Source: VXNE01 sp965200505 (GTDB lineage Bacteria > Pseudomonadota > Gammaproteobacteria > Pseudomonadales > Azotimanducaceae). From it: a DNA stretch of 64,000 bases. The notes beneath the pieces are model-generated. The model did no database searches. It saw nothing but the letters and a program-made list of their open reading frames with translations, and was not told the origin of the DNA. The translations under genes were made by a program, and so were the position numbers. Below, one piece after another: positions 1-8,738 of the stretch (position 1 is the stretch's first letter; every line of letters begins with the position of its first letter). Location of the stretch: contig OZ241343.1 in assembly GCA_965200505.1 (NCBI GenBank), positions 1,922,001-1,986,000 of the forward strand, in the 5' to 3' direction.

Positions 1-473
1 AAGTGGAACATCTGCACATCGCAGAACTGCGCCGCGATGTAGGCGAGCATCGAGGCGAACACCGCCCCGGAAGTGCAGGCGAAGATGAGCTCGAAGAGCT
101 CCACGCTGCCGGAGATGATCTCGCCGTTCGGCAAGGAGATGTCCTCGGCGAGCTGCAGCACTTGCCACGGCGCCGGCTGGTCCGAGGCCGGCATTGAGTT
201 GCCGAGCCACAGGCAGCCGATGATGAAGAAGTTGAGCGCGAGCCCCAGCCCCACCAGGAAGTTGGCGCGGCGGCGGCCATAGAGTTCGCTGATGAGGTCC
301 GTGCAGAGGAAGGTGAGCGGATAAGGCAACACGCCGACGGCCAGCGTCAGCGGCCCCCATTGCATGAAGCGCGTGATGCCGATGATGTTCAGCATCGTCA
401 TCGAGCACAGGAAGAAGCCGGCGAGGACGATGAAGACCCGCTCGCGGCGCTCGTCAAGATTGCTGGTTTGCAT
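1..473 (-). CDS. yhhQ: Queuosine precursor transporter, YhhQ/VUT family (partial, C-terminus beyond left edge)
   Basis: Inner-membrane transporter of the VUT family (old DUF165), known to import queuosine precursors such as preQ0/preQ1 for tRNA modification. The leftward reading frame from the ATG at 473 gives at least 157 residues and runs off the window. Visible are hydrophobic helices at about residues 14-32, 40-55 and 68-85, and the family hallmark around residues 45-66 (YPLTFLCTDLISELYGRRRA). The start lies 8 bases after the stop of the SDR gene, so it is probably the last gene of the CULT-HAD-SDR-yhhQ run. The family call is firm; the exact substrate is inferred from the family. Confidence 0.85.
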   Translation of the reverse strand, partial: MQTSNLDERRERVFIVLAGFFLCSMTMLNIIGITRFMQWGPLTLAVGVLPYPLTFLCTDLISELYGRRRANFLVGLGLALNFFIIGCLWLGNSMPASDQPAPWQVLQLAEDISLPNGEIISGSVELFELIFACTSGAVFASMLAYIAAQFCDVQMFH

Positions 474-481
474 GGATGTCC

Positions 482-1177
482 CTATCGTTCGCGCTGGCCG
501 AGGTTGGCGTGCAGCAGGGCGCCGTTCAACGCTGGATGGTGCGCCGCGAACAAGAGCAGCGCCGCCACTTCGTCCGGCTCGACGAGGCGCCCGAAGGCGG
601 ACAGCGCCGCCGCTTCTCGCAACGCTTCGGCGGGGATGTGCTCCCGCAACATCGCGGTGTCCGTGAAGCCCGGGCAGACGCACACGGTGTGGATGCCGGT
701 GCCGGCCAAGTCTTGGCAGGTGGCGCGCATCATGCCGGCGATGGCGTGCTTGGCTGTCACGTAGCTGAAGGTGCCCGCTACGCCCTTCTCGGACAACGTG
801 GAACCGACGTAGAGAATGGCGGAGCCGGGGCCCATGTGCGGAATGACGAAGCCGTTCAGCGTGTTCGGCGCCACCACGTTGATTTCGAGCAGCTCCCGCA
901 GTGCCGCGCTCGAGGCATCCGAGGCGCTGTCGCCCACCAGCCGCGCCGCGTTGTGCAGCAGCGTGATTTCGGCCGCCGCGGCGAGCCGTGGTTCGATGCG
1001 GCCGCGGATGTCCTCCAAGAACTTGGGCTGCGACAGATCGCAGGCGATGTTCTCGACCTCGGCCACCGGACATGGCCGCCGCGACAAGTTCACCACGGCA
1101 TAGCCGGCCGCGGCGAAGGCCGCCGCGGCGCTCGCGCCGATGCCACCGGAACCGCCGGTGAGCAAGAGGAGTTTCAC
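482..1177 (-). CDS. SDR-family NAD(P)-dependent oxidoreductase
   Basis: Short-chain dehydrogenase of 231 residues with a Rossmann fold. The N-terminus carries the cofactor motif TGGSGGIG, followed by the HNAA motif, a catalytic serine in YVGSTLSEKG and the YVTAK pair (Tyr-x3-Lys). I chose the GTG at 1177 because the cofactor motif starts 8 residues later; the frame stays open further upstream but that stretch lies inside the preceding HAD gene. The start is 4 bases after the HAD stop, so the two are probably co-transcribed. The fold resembles sepiapterin-reductase-type SDRs, but the substrate cannot be told from sequence. Confidence 0.85.
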   Translation of the reverse strand: MKLLLLTGGSGGIGASAAAAFAAAGYAVVNLSRRPCPVAEVENIACDLSQPKFLEDIRGRIEPRLAAAAEITLLHNAARLVGDSASDASSAALRELLEINVVAPNTLNGFVIPHMGPGSAILYVGSTLSEKGVAGTFSYVTAKHAIAGMMRATCQDLAGTGIHTVCVCPGFTDTAMLREHIPAEALREAAALSAFGRLVEPDEVAALLLFAAHHPALNGALLHANLGQRER

Positions 1178-1181
1178 GATG

Positions 1182-1877
1182 TCAGCCCAGGATGGCGTCT
1201 GCGAACTCAGCGAGGCTCGAAAACGTCCAATCAGGCTGCGCGTCGGCCTCCCGGGCCGCGCCCACGGCGCCTTGGGTGCGGTCGATCCACACCGTGTCCA
1301 TGCCCAACTCGGCGGCCGGGGCAATGTCGTGGAACAGGCTCTGCGCCACATGCAGCACTTGTGGCGCCTTGAGCCGCAAGCCCTTTAGGGCGGCGTGGAA
1401 CATTGCCGGCGCCGGCTTGTAGCAGCCCGTCTGCTGCGCGGTGATCACTTGGGCGAATTGCACACCCAACGCCGCGTTGGTGGTGGCGAACAAGTCATCG
1501 TCGATGTTGGAGACGATGGCCAAGTCGAACCGGCCTGCGAGCCGCCCCAATGCCTCTCGGGTGTCCGCATAGGGCGGTGACGCCGCCAGCGCCGGCGCGA
1601 AGCCGTCCAGTTCAGCGGCGGTTGGCACGAAGGCGAGCCGGGTGCCGAGCCGCCGCAGCACCTCGCGCAGCACCTCCGCGTAGCTCGCGCCTTCGGCCTG
1701 CACGGCCGGTTCCTCGGCGGCGAAGAAGGTGAGGATGAACTCGTCGATGACGTGGGCATCATGGCCGAGCAGCACTGGCTGCAGGTATTCGACGATGCCG
1801 CGCTGCCAATCGACCAGCGTGCCGTAGCAATCGAACGTGAGCGCTGCGTAAGCGTCCGGATCGATTTCCGTCGCCAT
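1182..1877 (-). CDS. HAD-superfamily hydrolase, L-2-haloacid dehalogenase type
   Basis: A 231-residue HAD hydrolase. The nucleophile motif is FDCYGTL (Asp16), which lacks the second Asp of phosphatase-type HADs and resembles the haloacid dehalogenase subgroup. Motif II is IVSNID and the motif III lysine is in YKPAP. The ATG at 1877 was chosen because it directly precedes the conserved core; an upstream ATG at 1937 would add 20 unconserved residues. It lies between the CULT gene (87 bases upstream) and the SDR gene (4 bases downstream). Family members dehalogenate 2-haloacids or hydrolyse phosphoesters; which applies here is not known. Confidence 0.85.
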   Translation of the reverse strand: MATEIDPDAYAALTFDCYGTLVDWQRGIVEYLQPVLLGHDAHVIDEFILTFFAAEEPAVQAEGASYAEVLREVLRRLGTRLAFVPTAAELDGFAPALAASPPYADTREALGRLAGRFDLAIVSNIDDDLFATTNAALGVQFAQVITAQQTGCYKPAPAMFHAALKGLRLKAPQVLHVAQSLFHDIAPAAELGMDTVWIDRTQGAVGAAREADAQPDWTFSSLAEFADAILG

Positions 1878-1964
1878 GCGGAACTCCCCAACAGGATTAA
1901 GCGATTGGTGCCCAATGGCCCAAGGCCGCATGGGCACGGGCGCCGGCGGGCTGGCAGCGTGATT

Positions 1965-2354
1965 TTACTCGGTTCGCAACAGCGAGACGATCAAGCCGCA
2001 AAAGCTCTCTTGCCCGCGCTCAAACACCCAGCCCATGTGTCGGCCGCAGCCTTCGCAGTGGGCGAGGCGCCAGCTGAAACCCGGGAACCAGCTATCCGCC
2101 GCGACGGGCGAACCGACCACTTCGACGCCGGGCGCTTGCGAATAGCAGCCGAAGTGGTGCGTGATGCCAAAGGGGTTCGTCATGGCGTGCTCATGGGCGC
2201 CCATCACCTCGATGCGATCCGTGATGTGGCCGATGACGTGTTCGCAAGCGGCGCAGTAGAGGTAGCCACCGCGGGCACGGTCTGTGGGTTCCACCAAGTT
2301 CTTGAGTTTCGGGTCCAAGGTGTCTTGGCGGGTGTCATCGAGCACGTCGGACAT
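1965..2354 (-). CDS. CULT-domain protein (bacterial cereblon homologue)
   Basis: A 129-residue single-domain protein that I recognise as a CULT domain, the ligand-binding fold of human cereblon. Two zinc-type cysteine pairs are visible, C34-C37 and C100-C103. Three tryptophans at 89, 95 and 109 fit the aromatic cage: their spacing of 6 and 14 matches the human W380/W386/W400 triad and the Magnetospirillum protein MsCI4 (from memory). No signal peptide or membrane helix is seen, so it is probably cytoplasmic. The bacterial role is unknown; the cage binds cyclic imides and uracil-like ligands in studied homologues. It heads the leftward run CULT-HAD-SDR-yhhQ. Confidence 0.85.
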   Translation of the reverse strand: MSDVLDDTRQDTLDPKLKNLVEPTDRARGGYLYCAACEHVIGHITDRIEVMGAHEHAMTNPFGITHHFGCYSQAPGVEVVGSPVAADSWFPGFSWRLAHCEGCGRHMGWVFERGQESFCGLIVSLLRTE

Positions 2355-2490
2355 GGGGCGGTTCCGTGGCGGTCCGTTTCATTCGTCAGGAACGTGGATT
2401 GTGTGGCCGGCGCACCGCCGATGGCAACCATCGTTCGCGGGAAGGCGGGAGGGCGGAAACGAGCGGGGCGTGCAAAACACCCCGCCAACC

Positions 2491-3693
2491 TCACAGCAGC
2501 GTCTTCAAGTCCACCAATGGGTCGGCGAGTTGCCGCTCATCCACTTTGCGTCCCACCAGTTGCCGGCAGGCCATGAACTCGCGGGGGGAATTGACGGCAT
2601 CCACCGCGACGAGTTCCCCCGCCCGCAAGTGGAACACGGCGAAGCGGCGCGACGCTGGGTCGCCACGCACGACGCTTGCGTCCCCATCGGCGGCGAAGCC
2701 CACCATCTGCAGCTTCAAGCCGTACTGATCGGACCAAAACCACGGCACGCTGGCGTAGCGCTGGTTCGCGCCGGCCATGTTCGCGGCGGCCACGCGAGAT
2801 TGCTCCATCGCGTTGGGCACGGATTCCAAGCGCAGCCGCCGCCCGAGCAGGGGGTTCGGGTGGTTGGTGCCATCACCCGCCGCATAGACGTCCGGCGCCG
2901 AAGTGGCGCAATGCTCGTCCACCACGATGCCGTCCGCGCAGCGCAGCCCCGCCTCGGCCGCCAGCGCCGTGTTCGGCACGATGCCGACGCCGACGATCGC
3001 CAAGTCCGCCGGCACGGTGGCGCCATCCGCGCAGCGCACCGCCTGCAACCGGCCCGCGCCCTCGAATCCGACCACCTCGGCGCCGGTGCGGATGACCACC
3101 CCGGCCTCCCCGTGCAGTTGCTCGTAGAAGCTCGACATGGCCGGTGTGACCACGCGCTGCAGGATGCGCTGTTCCACTTCCAGCACGGTGACGGTGAGCC
3201 CCGCCCGCACCGCCACCGCCGCGGCTTCAAGGCCGATGTAGCCGCCACCGACGATCGCGAGGCGGCTGCCCGGCTTGAGCTCCGCCTTGATGGCATCCAC
3301 ATCGGCGATGGTTCGGAGCAAATGGACACCGGCCAAGCCCGCGCCTTCGACGTCGAGCGTCCGCGCCCGGCCGCCCGTGGCGAGCAGCAGCTTCTCGTAG
3401 CGCAGTGCCTCGCCGTCCTCCAGCGTCAGCACCCGCGCCGCCGCATCAAGGCCCACGGCGCGAACGCCTTGGCGCAACGTGATGTCCTTGCTGGCATAGA
3501 ACGATTCGCTGCGCAGATGCACCCGATCCAGCCCCTGCTCGCCGGCCAAGTACTGCTTGGAAAGCGGCGGGCGCTGATAGGGGATGTGCGGCTCCTCGCC
3601 GACCAGCACGATGGAACCCTCATAGCCGGCTTGGCGCAGGCTGGCGGCGGCTTGGCCACCGGCGTGCCCGCCGCCAACGATCACGAACGCCAT
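2491..3693 (-). CDS. FAD-dependent NAD(P)H:ferredoxin reductase (putidaredoxin/rhodocoxin reductase type)
   Basis: A 400-residue flavoprotein with two dinucleotide folds: the FAD site at the N-terminus (FVIVGGGHAGGQAA) and an NAD(P) site near residue 145 (LAIVGGGYIGLEAA). The second FAD motif (AAGDGTNHPN) is followed by the RLESVPNAMEQ stretch typical of reductases that pass electrons to small [2Fe-2S] ferredoxins of P450 or dioxygenase systems. No partner ferredoxin or oxygenase lies beside it. The ATG at 3693 sits 4 bases after the uvrA stop, which suggests read-through from uvrA. The family is clear; the electron acceptor is unknown. Confidence 0.88.
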   Translation of the reverse strand: MAFVIVGGGHAGGQAAASLRQAGYEGSIVLVGEEPHIPYQRPPLSKQYLAGEQGLDRVHLRSESFYASKDITLRQGVRAVGLDAAARVLTLEDGEALRYEKLLLATGGRARTLDVEGAGLAGVHLLRTIADVDAIKAELKPGSRLAIVGGGYIGLEAAAVAVRAGLTVTVLEVEQRILQRVVTPAMSSFYEQLHGEAGVVIRTGAEVVGFEGAGRLQAVRCADGATVPADLAIVGVGIVPNTALAAEAGLRCADGIVVDEHCATSAPDVYAAGDGTNHPNPLLGRRLRLESVPNAMEQSRVAAANMAGANQRYASVPWFWSDQYGLKLQMVGFAADGDASVVRGDPASRRFAVFHLRAGELVAVDAVNSPREFMACRQLVGRKVDERQLADPLVDLKTLL

Positions 3694-3697
3694 CCGG

Positions 3698-6556
3698 CTA
3701 GCCTCCGTTCGCCTGTGCCGCCTCCAGCACCGGCTTCAGGAACTGGCCGGTGTGCGATTTGCGGCAGCGCACCAAGCGCTCGGGCGGCCCCTCCGCCACC
3801 ACCTCGCCGCCGCCGGCGCCGCCTTCCGGCCCCAAGTCGATGATCCAGTCCGCCGTCTTGATCACGTCAAGGTTGTGTTCGATGACCACCACGGTGTTGC
3901 CTTGGTCGCGGAGCCGGTGCAGCACATTGAGGAGTTGCTCGATGTCTTGGAAATGCAGGCCGGTCGTCGGTTCGTCCAGAATGTAGAGGGTCTTGCCCGT
4001 GTCGCGTTTGGAGAGCTCCCGCGAGAGCTTCACGCGCTGCGCCTCGCCGCCGGAGAGCGTCGTCGCGCTCTGCCCCAAGCGGATGTAGGAAAGCCCCACA
4101 TCCATCAGCGTCTGCAGCTTGCGCGCCAGCACCGGCACGGCATCGAAGAACTCCCGCGCTTCCTCCACCGTCATGTCCAGCACTTCGTGGATGTTCCGCC
4201 CCTTGTAGCGCACGTCCAGCGTTTCGCGGTTGTAGCGCTTGCCTTGGCACAGGTCGCAGGGCACATAGATGTCCGGCAGGAAGTGCATCTCCACCTTGAT
4301 GACGCCGTCGCCTTGGCAGGCCTCGCAGCGGCCGCCCTTCACGTTGAAGCTGAACCGGCCGGGCTTGTAGCCCCGTGCCCGCGCTTCCTGGGTTTGCGCG
4401 AACAGCTCGCGCATCGGCGTGAACAGGCCGGTGTAGGTGGCGGGGTTGGAGCGGGGCGTGCGGCCGATGGGGCTTTGGTCGATATCGACCACCTTGTCCA
4501 GCAATTCCAGCCCCTCGATGTCGCCGTGGGGTTGCGGCGTCACGGTGGTGGCGCCGTTCAGACGCCGCGCGGCCACGGGATAGAGGGTGTGGTTGATGAG
4601 GGTGGACTTGCCGGAGCCGGACACGCCGGTGACGCAAGTGAAGAGGCCGGTGGGAATCTCCACCGTCACCTTGCGCAGATTGTTGCCCTCGGCCGCCACG
4701 ATGCACACATGGCCTTGCGCGCTGCGTGTGCGCCGCGGCACCTCGATGCGCCGCTTGCCGGATAGGTATTGCCCGGTGACGGACGCCGGGCAGCCCTCGA
4801 TGGCGGCGATTTCGCCCTTGGCGACGATGCCGCCGCCATGCACCCCGGCGCCTGGGCCGATGTCGATGATGAAGTCCGCGGCGCGAATGGCTTCCTCATC
4901 GTGTTCCACCACCAACACGGTGTTGCCGAGGTCCTTCAGGTGCGTGAGCGTGCGCAACAGCCGCGCGTTGTCGCGCTGGTGCAGGCCGATGGAGGGTTCG
5001 TCCAAGATGTACATCACGCCGACCAGGCCGGCGCCAATTTGGCTGGCGAGGCGGATGCGCTGGGCCTCGCCGCCGGAGAGTGTCTCGGCGCTGCGGTCCA
5101 GCGTCAGGTAGTTGAGGCCCACGTCGACTAGAAAGCTCAAGCGGGCGCGAATCTCCTTGACGATCTTGTCCGCGATGGCGCCGCGTCGCCCGGTGAGGCG
5201 CAAACCTTTGAAGTAGGCCAGGGTCGCCTCCACCGAGCCGGCGGTGATCTGTGGCGCCGTCTGGCCGTCGATGTACACATGGCGGGCTTCCTCCCGCAGC
5301 CGCGCCCCGGCGCAGGCGGGGCAGGCGCGCGTCGCCATGTATTGCTGCAGCGCCTCGCGCACCCCCGAAGATTCGGTTTCCCGGTAGCGGCGCTCCATGT
5401 TCGGGATGACGCCCTCGAAGGTGTGGCGTCGCGGCACCTTTTCACCACGGGAGTTGACCCAGCTGAAGTCGATGCGCTCACCCTGGGAGCCTTGCAGCAC
5501 CGCGGTGCGGTGCGCCTTGCGCAAGCGCCGGAACGGCCTTTCCACGTCGAACCCGTAGTGCTTGGCCAAGCTCCTGATGATGTGGAAGTAATAGACGTTG
5601 TGGCGATCCCAGCCGCGAATCGCCCCTTCCGCCAGGCTCTTGCCGCTGTCCGCCACCACGAGTTGCTCGTCGAAGTACTGCTTGACGCCCAAGCCATCGC
5701 ACTCCGGACAGGCGCCGGCGGGGTTGTTGAAGGAGAACATGCGCGGCTCCAGCTCGGAGATGCTGTAGCCGCACTTGGGGCAGGCGAAACGTGCGGAGAA
5801 GGCCAAATCGGGCCGCGTTTCCGCCTCGTCGTCGATGAAGCTCACCGTGGCCACGCCTTCGGCGAGGTTGAGCGCCGTCTCGAAGGATTCGGCCAAGCGC
5901 TGCTGCATGTCTTCACGCACCCGCAGCCGGTCCACCACCGCCTCGATGGTGTGCTTCTTGTTCTTGTCGAGCTGCGGCGGATGGTCCAAATCCGTCACCA
6001 AGCCATTGACGCGGGCGCGGATGAAGCCGTTGGCGACCAGCTCGTGGAACACATGCAGGTGCTCGCCCTTGCGTTCCGTGACCACTGGCGCGAGCAGCAT
6101 GATGCGGGTGCCCTCGGGCAGCTCCAACACTTGGTCCACCATCTGGCTCACCGTTTGCGCATCCAACGCTTGGCCGTGCGTGGGGCAGCGCGGTTCGCCC
6201 ACCCGGGCGAACAAGAGCCGCAGATAGTCGTAGATTTCCGTGATGGTGCCGACCGTGGAGCGGGGGTTGTGGGAGGTGGACTTCTGCTCGATGGAGATGG
6301 CCGGCGACAACCCCTCGATGTGGTCCACATCCGGCTTCTCCATCATCGAGAGGAACTGCCGGGCGTAGGCCGACAAGGACTCCACATAGCGCCGCTGCCC
6401 CTCGGCGTAGAGCGTGTCGAAGGCCAAGGAGGATTTGCCGGAGCCGGAAAGGCCCGTGATGACGACCAACTGATCCCGAGGGATGTCCAAGTCGATGTTC
6501 TTGAGGTTGTGCGTGCGCGCGCCACGCACGGCGATGGAACTCATCGCAGTGGCCAT
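3698..6556 (-). CDS. uvrA: UvrABC excinuclease subunit A
   Basis: DNA-damage recognition ATPase of nucleotide excision repair, 952 residues (about 940 in E. coli). Two ABC ATPase modules are visible: the N-terminal Walker A (GLSGSGKSSLAFDT) and a second Walker A (GVSGSGKSTLINHT) past the middle, each with an ABC signature (LSGGEAQRI and LSGGEAQRV). Zinc-finger cysteine pairs occur as CPKC/CPEC in the first half and CEAC/CDLC in the second. Either the ATG at 6556 or the one at 6544 could be used; the conserved part starts just after the second. The gene lies just left of the IS scar and appears intact. Confidence 0.97.
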   Translation of the reverse strand: MATAMSSIAVRGARTHNLKNIDLDIPRDQLVVITGLSGSGKSSLAFDTLYAEGQRRYVESLSAYARQFLSMMEKPDVDHIEGLSPAISIEQKSTSHNPRSTVGTITEIYDYLRLLFARVGEPRCPTHGQALDAQTVSQMVDQVLELPEGTRIMLLAPVVTERKGEHLHVFHELVANGFIRARVNGLVTDLDHPPQLDKNKKHTIEAVVDRLRVREDMQQRLAESFETALNLAEGVATVSFIDDEAETRPDLAFSARFACPKCGYSISELEPRMFSFNNPAGACPECDGLGVKQYFDEQLVVADSGKSLAEGAIRGWDRHNVYYFHIIRSLAKHYGFDVERPFRRLRKAHRTAVLQGSQGERIDFSWVNSRGEKVPRRHTFEGVIPNMERRYRETESSGVREALQQYMATRACPACAGARLREEARHVYIDGQTAPQITAGSVEATLAYFKGLRLTGRRGAIADKIVKEIRARLSFLVDVGLNYLTLDRSAETLSGGEAQRIRLASQIGAGLVGVMYILDEPSIGLHQRDNARLLRTLTHLKDLGNTVLVVEHDEEAIRAADFIIDIGPGAGVHGGGIVAKGEIAAIEGCPASVTGQYLSGKRRIEVPRRTRSAQGHVCIVAAEGNNLRKVTVEIPTGLFTCVTGVSGSGKSTLINHTLYPVAARRLNGATTVTPQPHGDIEGLELLDKVVDIDQSPIGRTPRSNPATYTGLFTPMRELFAQTQEARARGYKPGRFSFNVKGGRCEACQGDGVIKVEMHFLPDIYVPCDLCQGKRYNRETLDVRYKGRNIHEVLDMTVEEAREFFDAVPVLARKLQTLMDVGLSYIRLGQSATTLSGGEAQRVKLSRELSKRDTGKTLYILDEPTTGLHFQDIEQLLNVLHRLRDQGNTVVVIEHNLDVIKTADWIIDLGPEGGAGGGEVVAEGPPERLVRCRKSHTGQFLKPVLEAAQANGG

Positions 6557-6635
6557 GCCGTCCGAAACCCCCCGTGACCTAAACGCGCCAACATACGCCG
6601 CGGCAAAGTCACTGGCAACCTTCTACCCCGAGCTG

Positions 6636-7390
6636 TAAATGCAAAGCAGAAATGTCCCCTTTTGTGCAAAGCAGAAATGTCCCCTTGCTCACCCGCGCCG
6701 GGGTTGTCCATGCTTTGTCCACGGCTCCGTCCCTCAAATGAACCGGAGCGGTGGGCAAAGGGTGGGCAACCCCGCCCGACGCCGTCCCGTTGGTCGCCTG
6801 GCCGAACCGGCTTGGGTGGACGCTCATGCCGCGTCCCGCGAGGTCTTGAACCCGCGGCGCCATGGATGATCCGGCGCCGGCTTCCAGTCCGGCCTCGCGG
6901 CCTGCTCGACCCGGGCCCTCTCCACCCGGTCCCGCACCCCCTTCCCGTCCTCCACCGAAACCGCCTCCCCGCCTTCCGCCAGCACGCGGAAGTCCAGCCT
7001 GCGCCCCTTGTGCAGCACCGTGGCCGCGCCGTCGAAGCCCTTGCACACCGTCACCGCCGCGCCGCGCAGCCGGTACCCCTTGCCCTGGCCGGTCAGCTGG
7101 TGCTCGCGGCGCTCGAACTTGAACGTCAGGTTCCTCGACAGCCTGCGCTCGTGGTGCTCGCTGAGGATCAGCGCCAGCTCCCCCGCGTCGTGCGGCACCG
7201 GCCGGTGCGCGTCGTCCGCCAGCAGCGGCGCCATCGCGAAGCGCCGGTTGTAGTCCGCCATGAACTCCGGCAGGTACTCGTTCGCCGCGCCCGCGCCGTC
7301 GATGCCGAGCAGCCGCATCTCCTTCGACAGCCGGTCCTGCAGCGTCCGGTTCGCCCGCTCCACGCGCCCCTCGCTGACGGGCTTCCCGCC
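6636..7390 (-). mobile_element. Remnant of an ISNCY-type insertion sequence (3' part)
   Basis: What remains is the C-terminal part of an ISNCY-family DDE transposase (about 6824-7388) plus a terminal region with two tandem end repeats at 6640-6686. The transposase N-terminus, with most of the catalytic domain, and the other IS end are absent. The reading frame runs without interruption from an AAA ATPase gene into the transposase near 7385, so the junction is a deletion or recombination scar. The family call rests on remembered similarity of the C-terminal block and the GGGGACATTTCTG-type end motif (read on the minus strand). Confidence 0.65.
6640..6686. repeat. Two tandem 22-bp copies of an IS end motif
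   Basis: The 22-base sequence with core GCAAAGCAGAAATGTCCCC occurs at 6640-6661 and again at 6665-6686 with no mismatch, a period of 25 bases. On the minus strand each copy starts AAGGGGACATTTCTG, which resembles transposase-binding end repeats of ISNCY-like elements. It lies about 140 bases beyond the stop of the transposase remnant, where an IS end would be expected. Confidence 0.7.
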
Positions 7391-8635
7391 AGAGGGAATG
7401 GCTCGAAATCCATGCCGGCCGTTCAACTTGGGCAAAGTGTGCTGGGCGCGGTGCTGCAGCGCTTCGCGCATCAGTTCGCGCTCGGCGAGCAGCTGGGCCA
7501 TGTGGTCGAAGAAGGACGGGATGCCGAAGGACACGCTGCCTTTTTCCGGCGTCAGCACGCCGTGCTTGATGGCTTCGCGCACGGCCTCCTCGCCATCGAA
7601 GGAGGCATCTTCGATTGCGGCGACGGCCTCTTCCTGCCACAAAGCGCTTCTGCCCTGTCGCAGCATCGCATCGACAACCGCGAGCATGGCATTTTGGTTT
7701 GGCAGCATGCTCAACCGGGTGTCGTAGTAGTCCGTCCGCGCCCGATCCCCCGCCTGCAAGGCGTCGTCAAGGGAAGCGCCGATGGCGAGGCTGCCGTGTC
7801 TGGCGATGGCGGCGATTGAGCCTTCCAAGTAGCCGTGAATGTGCTGGGGGAAGCCGTGCGACGCCGCCGCCAACGCGGCAATGCAAGGCTGCGGTATGGC
7901 GTGGCCCAGCGCGAGCATGTTTTGCTTGATGGCGTCGAGTGCGTCTGGCTCGGGCAAGGAGCCCAAGCGGATGGGCTGCGTCACCCGTGAAATGCCCGAT
8001 GAACCATCGCGGGGGTTGGCGAGCACCTGCTGTGTATGTTGCAGGCCGACGCCCAACAGCAAGATCGGGCAGCCGTGGTCGCCTTGGTGCAGCACGCACA
8101 ACGCTTCCATGCCCTCCGGTTGGATGGTCTGCAGTTCGTCCACCATCAGCACGAGCGCCTTGCCGTTCCACATGCCGGCGTGCTTGGAGGCATCCAGCAA
8201 CGCCGGCAGGCTGCCGGTATGGCGAGCATGTTCTTGCGTCTGCCCCCCTCTGAGTGGCCCGATGCTCGCGGACCGACCCGTGCTTCTGGTGTCGAGATCG
8301 GCTGCTTGGCGTCCTGCCTGTTCCGCCCCCAGCGCCCGGGCGATGGCCATGAAGAGGTCGATCCCGCTCTTCAGCATGGTCGTGTTGGTGACGAGCCGAT
8401 GAACGTGCAGGTTGCCTTTTTCCTGCACCGCATCCTCTGCGAATTTCCGCCCCAGTTGCGTTTTCCCCGCGCCGGGGACGCCGACGATCAGTGCCATGCC
8501 GCCGCTGGGATCACCCGTTCCGCATAGGCGGCGCAGGCGCTTGTTCAGCACCGCCAGCTCTTCGCGCCGGCCGGCAAAGTACGGGGGCGGATCGCGCTCG
8601 GTGCCCAGTTCAACAGGTGCGGCGGCATCGTTCAT
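6824..8635 (-). CDS. Chimeric ORF: AAA ATPase fused in frame to an ISNCY transposase C-terminus
   Basis: A continuous 603-residue frame from the ATG at 8635. Residues 1 to about 417 form an AAA/Orc1-Cdc6-like ATPase with Walker A GVPGAGKT (52-59), Walker B LVLMVDE (161-167) and a later winged-helix-like region. Residues from about 420 onward match ISNCY transposase C-termini: a GRVERANRTLQDRL segment, then LPEFMADYNRRFA. The transposase catalytic core is missing, so no transposition activity is expected. The product may be an ATPase with a foreign tail or a pseudogene. Upstream in-frame codons up to 8869 overlap the divergent PhyH gene and were rejected. The ATPase partner and role are unknown. 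Confidence 0.7.
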   Translation of the reverse strand: MNDAAAPVELGTERDPPPYFAGRREELAVLNKRLRRLCGTGDPSGGMALIVGVPGAGKTQLGRKFAEDAVQEKGNLHVHRLVTNTTMLKSGIDLFMAIARALGAEQAGRQAADLDTRSTGRSASIGPLRGGQTQEHARHTGSLPALLDASKHAGMWNGKALVLMVDELQTIQPEGMEALCVLHQGDHGCPILLLGVGLQHTQQVLANPRDGSSGISRVTQPIRLGSLPEPDALDAIKQNMLALGHAIPQPCIAALAAASHGFPQHIHGYLEGSIAAIARHGSLAIGASLDDALQAGDRARTDYYDTRLSMLPNQNAMLAVVDAMLRQGRSALWQEEAVAAIEDASFDGEEAVREAIKHGVLTPEKGSVSFGIPSFFDHMAQLLAERELMREALQHRAQHTLPKLNGRHGFRAIPSGGKPVSEGRVERANRTLQDRLSKEMRLLGIDGAGAANEYLPEFMADYNRRFAMAPLLADDAHRPVPHDAGELALILSEHHERRLSRNLTFKFERREHQLTGQGKGYRLRGAAVTVCKGFDGAATVLHKGRRLDFRVLAEGGEAVSVEDGKGVRDRVERARVEQAARPDWKPAPDHPWRRGFKTSRDAA

Positions 8636-8738
8636 GGTGACAGCGTAGCATCCTCGGTGGCCGCCGGCCGCCGGGTGGATCGGAACTCGGAACTCACGGG
8701 CTATCATCCAACCGTGCCGTGTTGGGAGTGCTGAGGAC

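Noticed and set aside
2455..2490. Terminator hairpin after the FAD reductase
   Set aside because: The stem has bulges and no T run on the transcribed strand.
6824..8635. TniA/TniB or Tn7-like transposition pair
   Set aside because: The ATPase is Orc1/Cdc6-like and the transposase part is an ISNCY tail without a catalytic core; no TniA, TnsB or TniQ is nearby.
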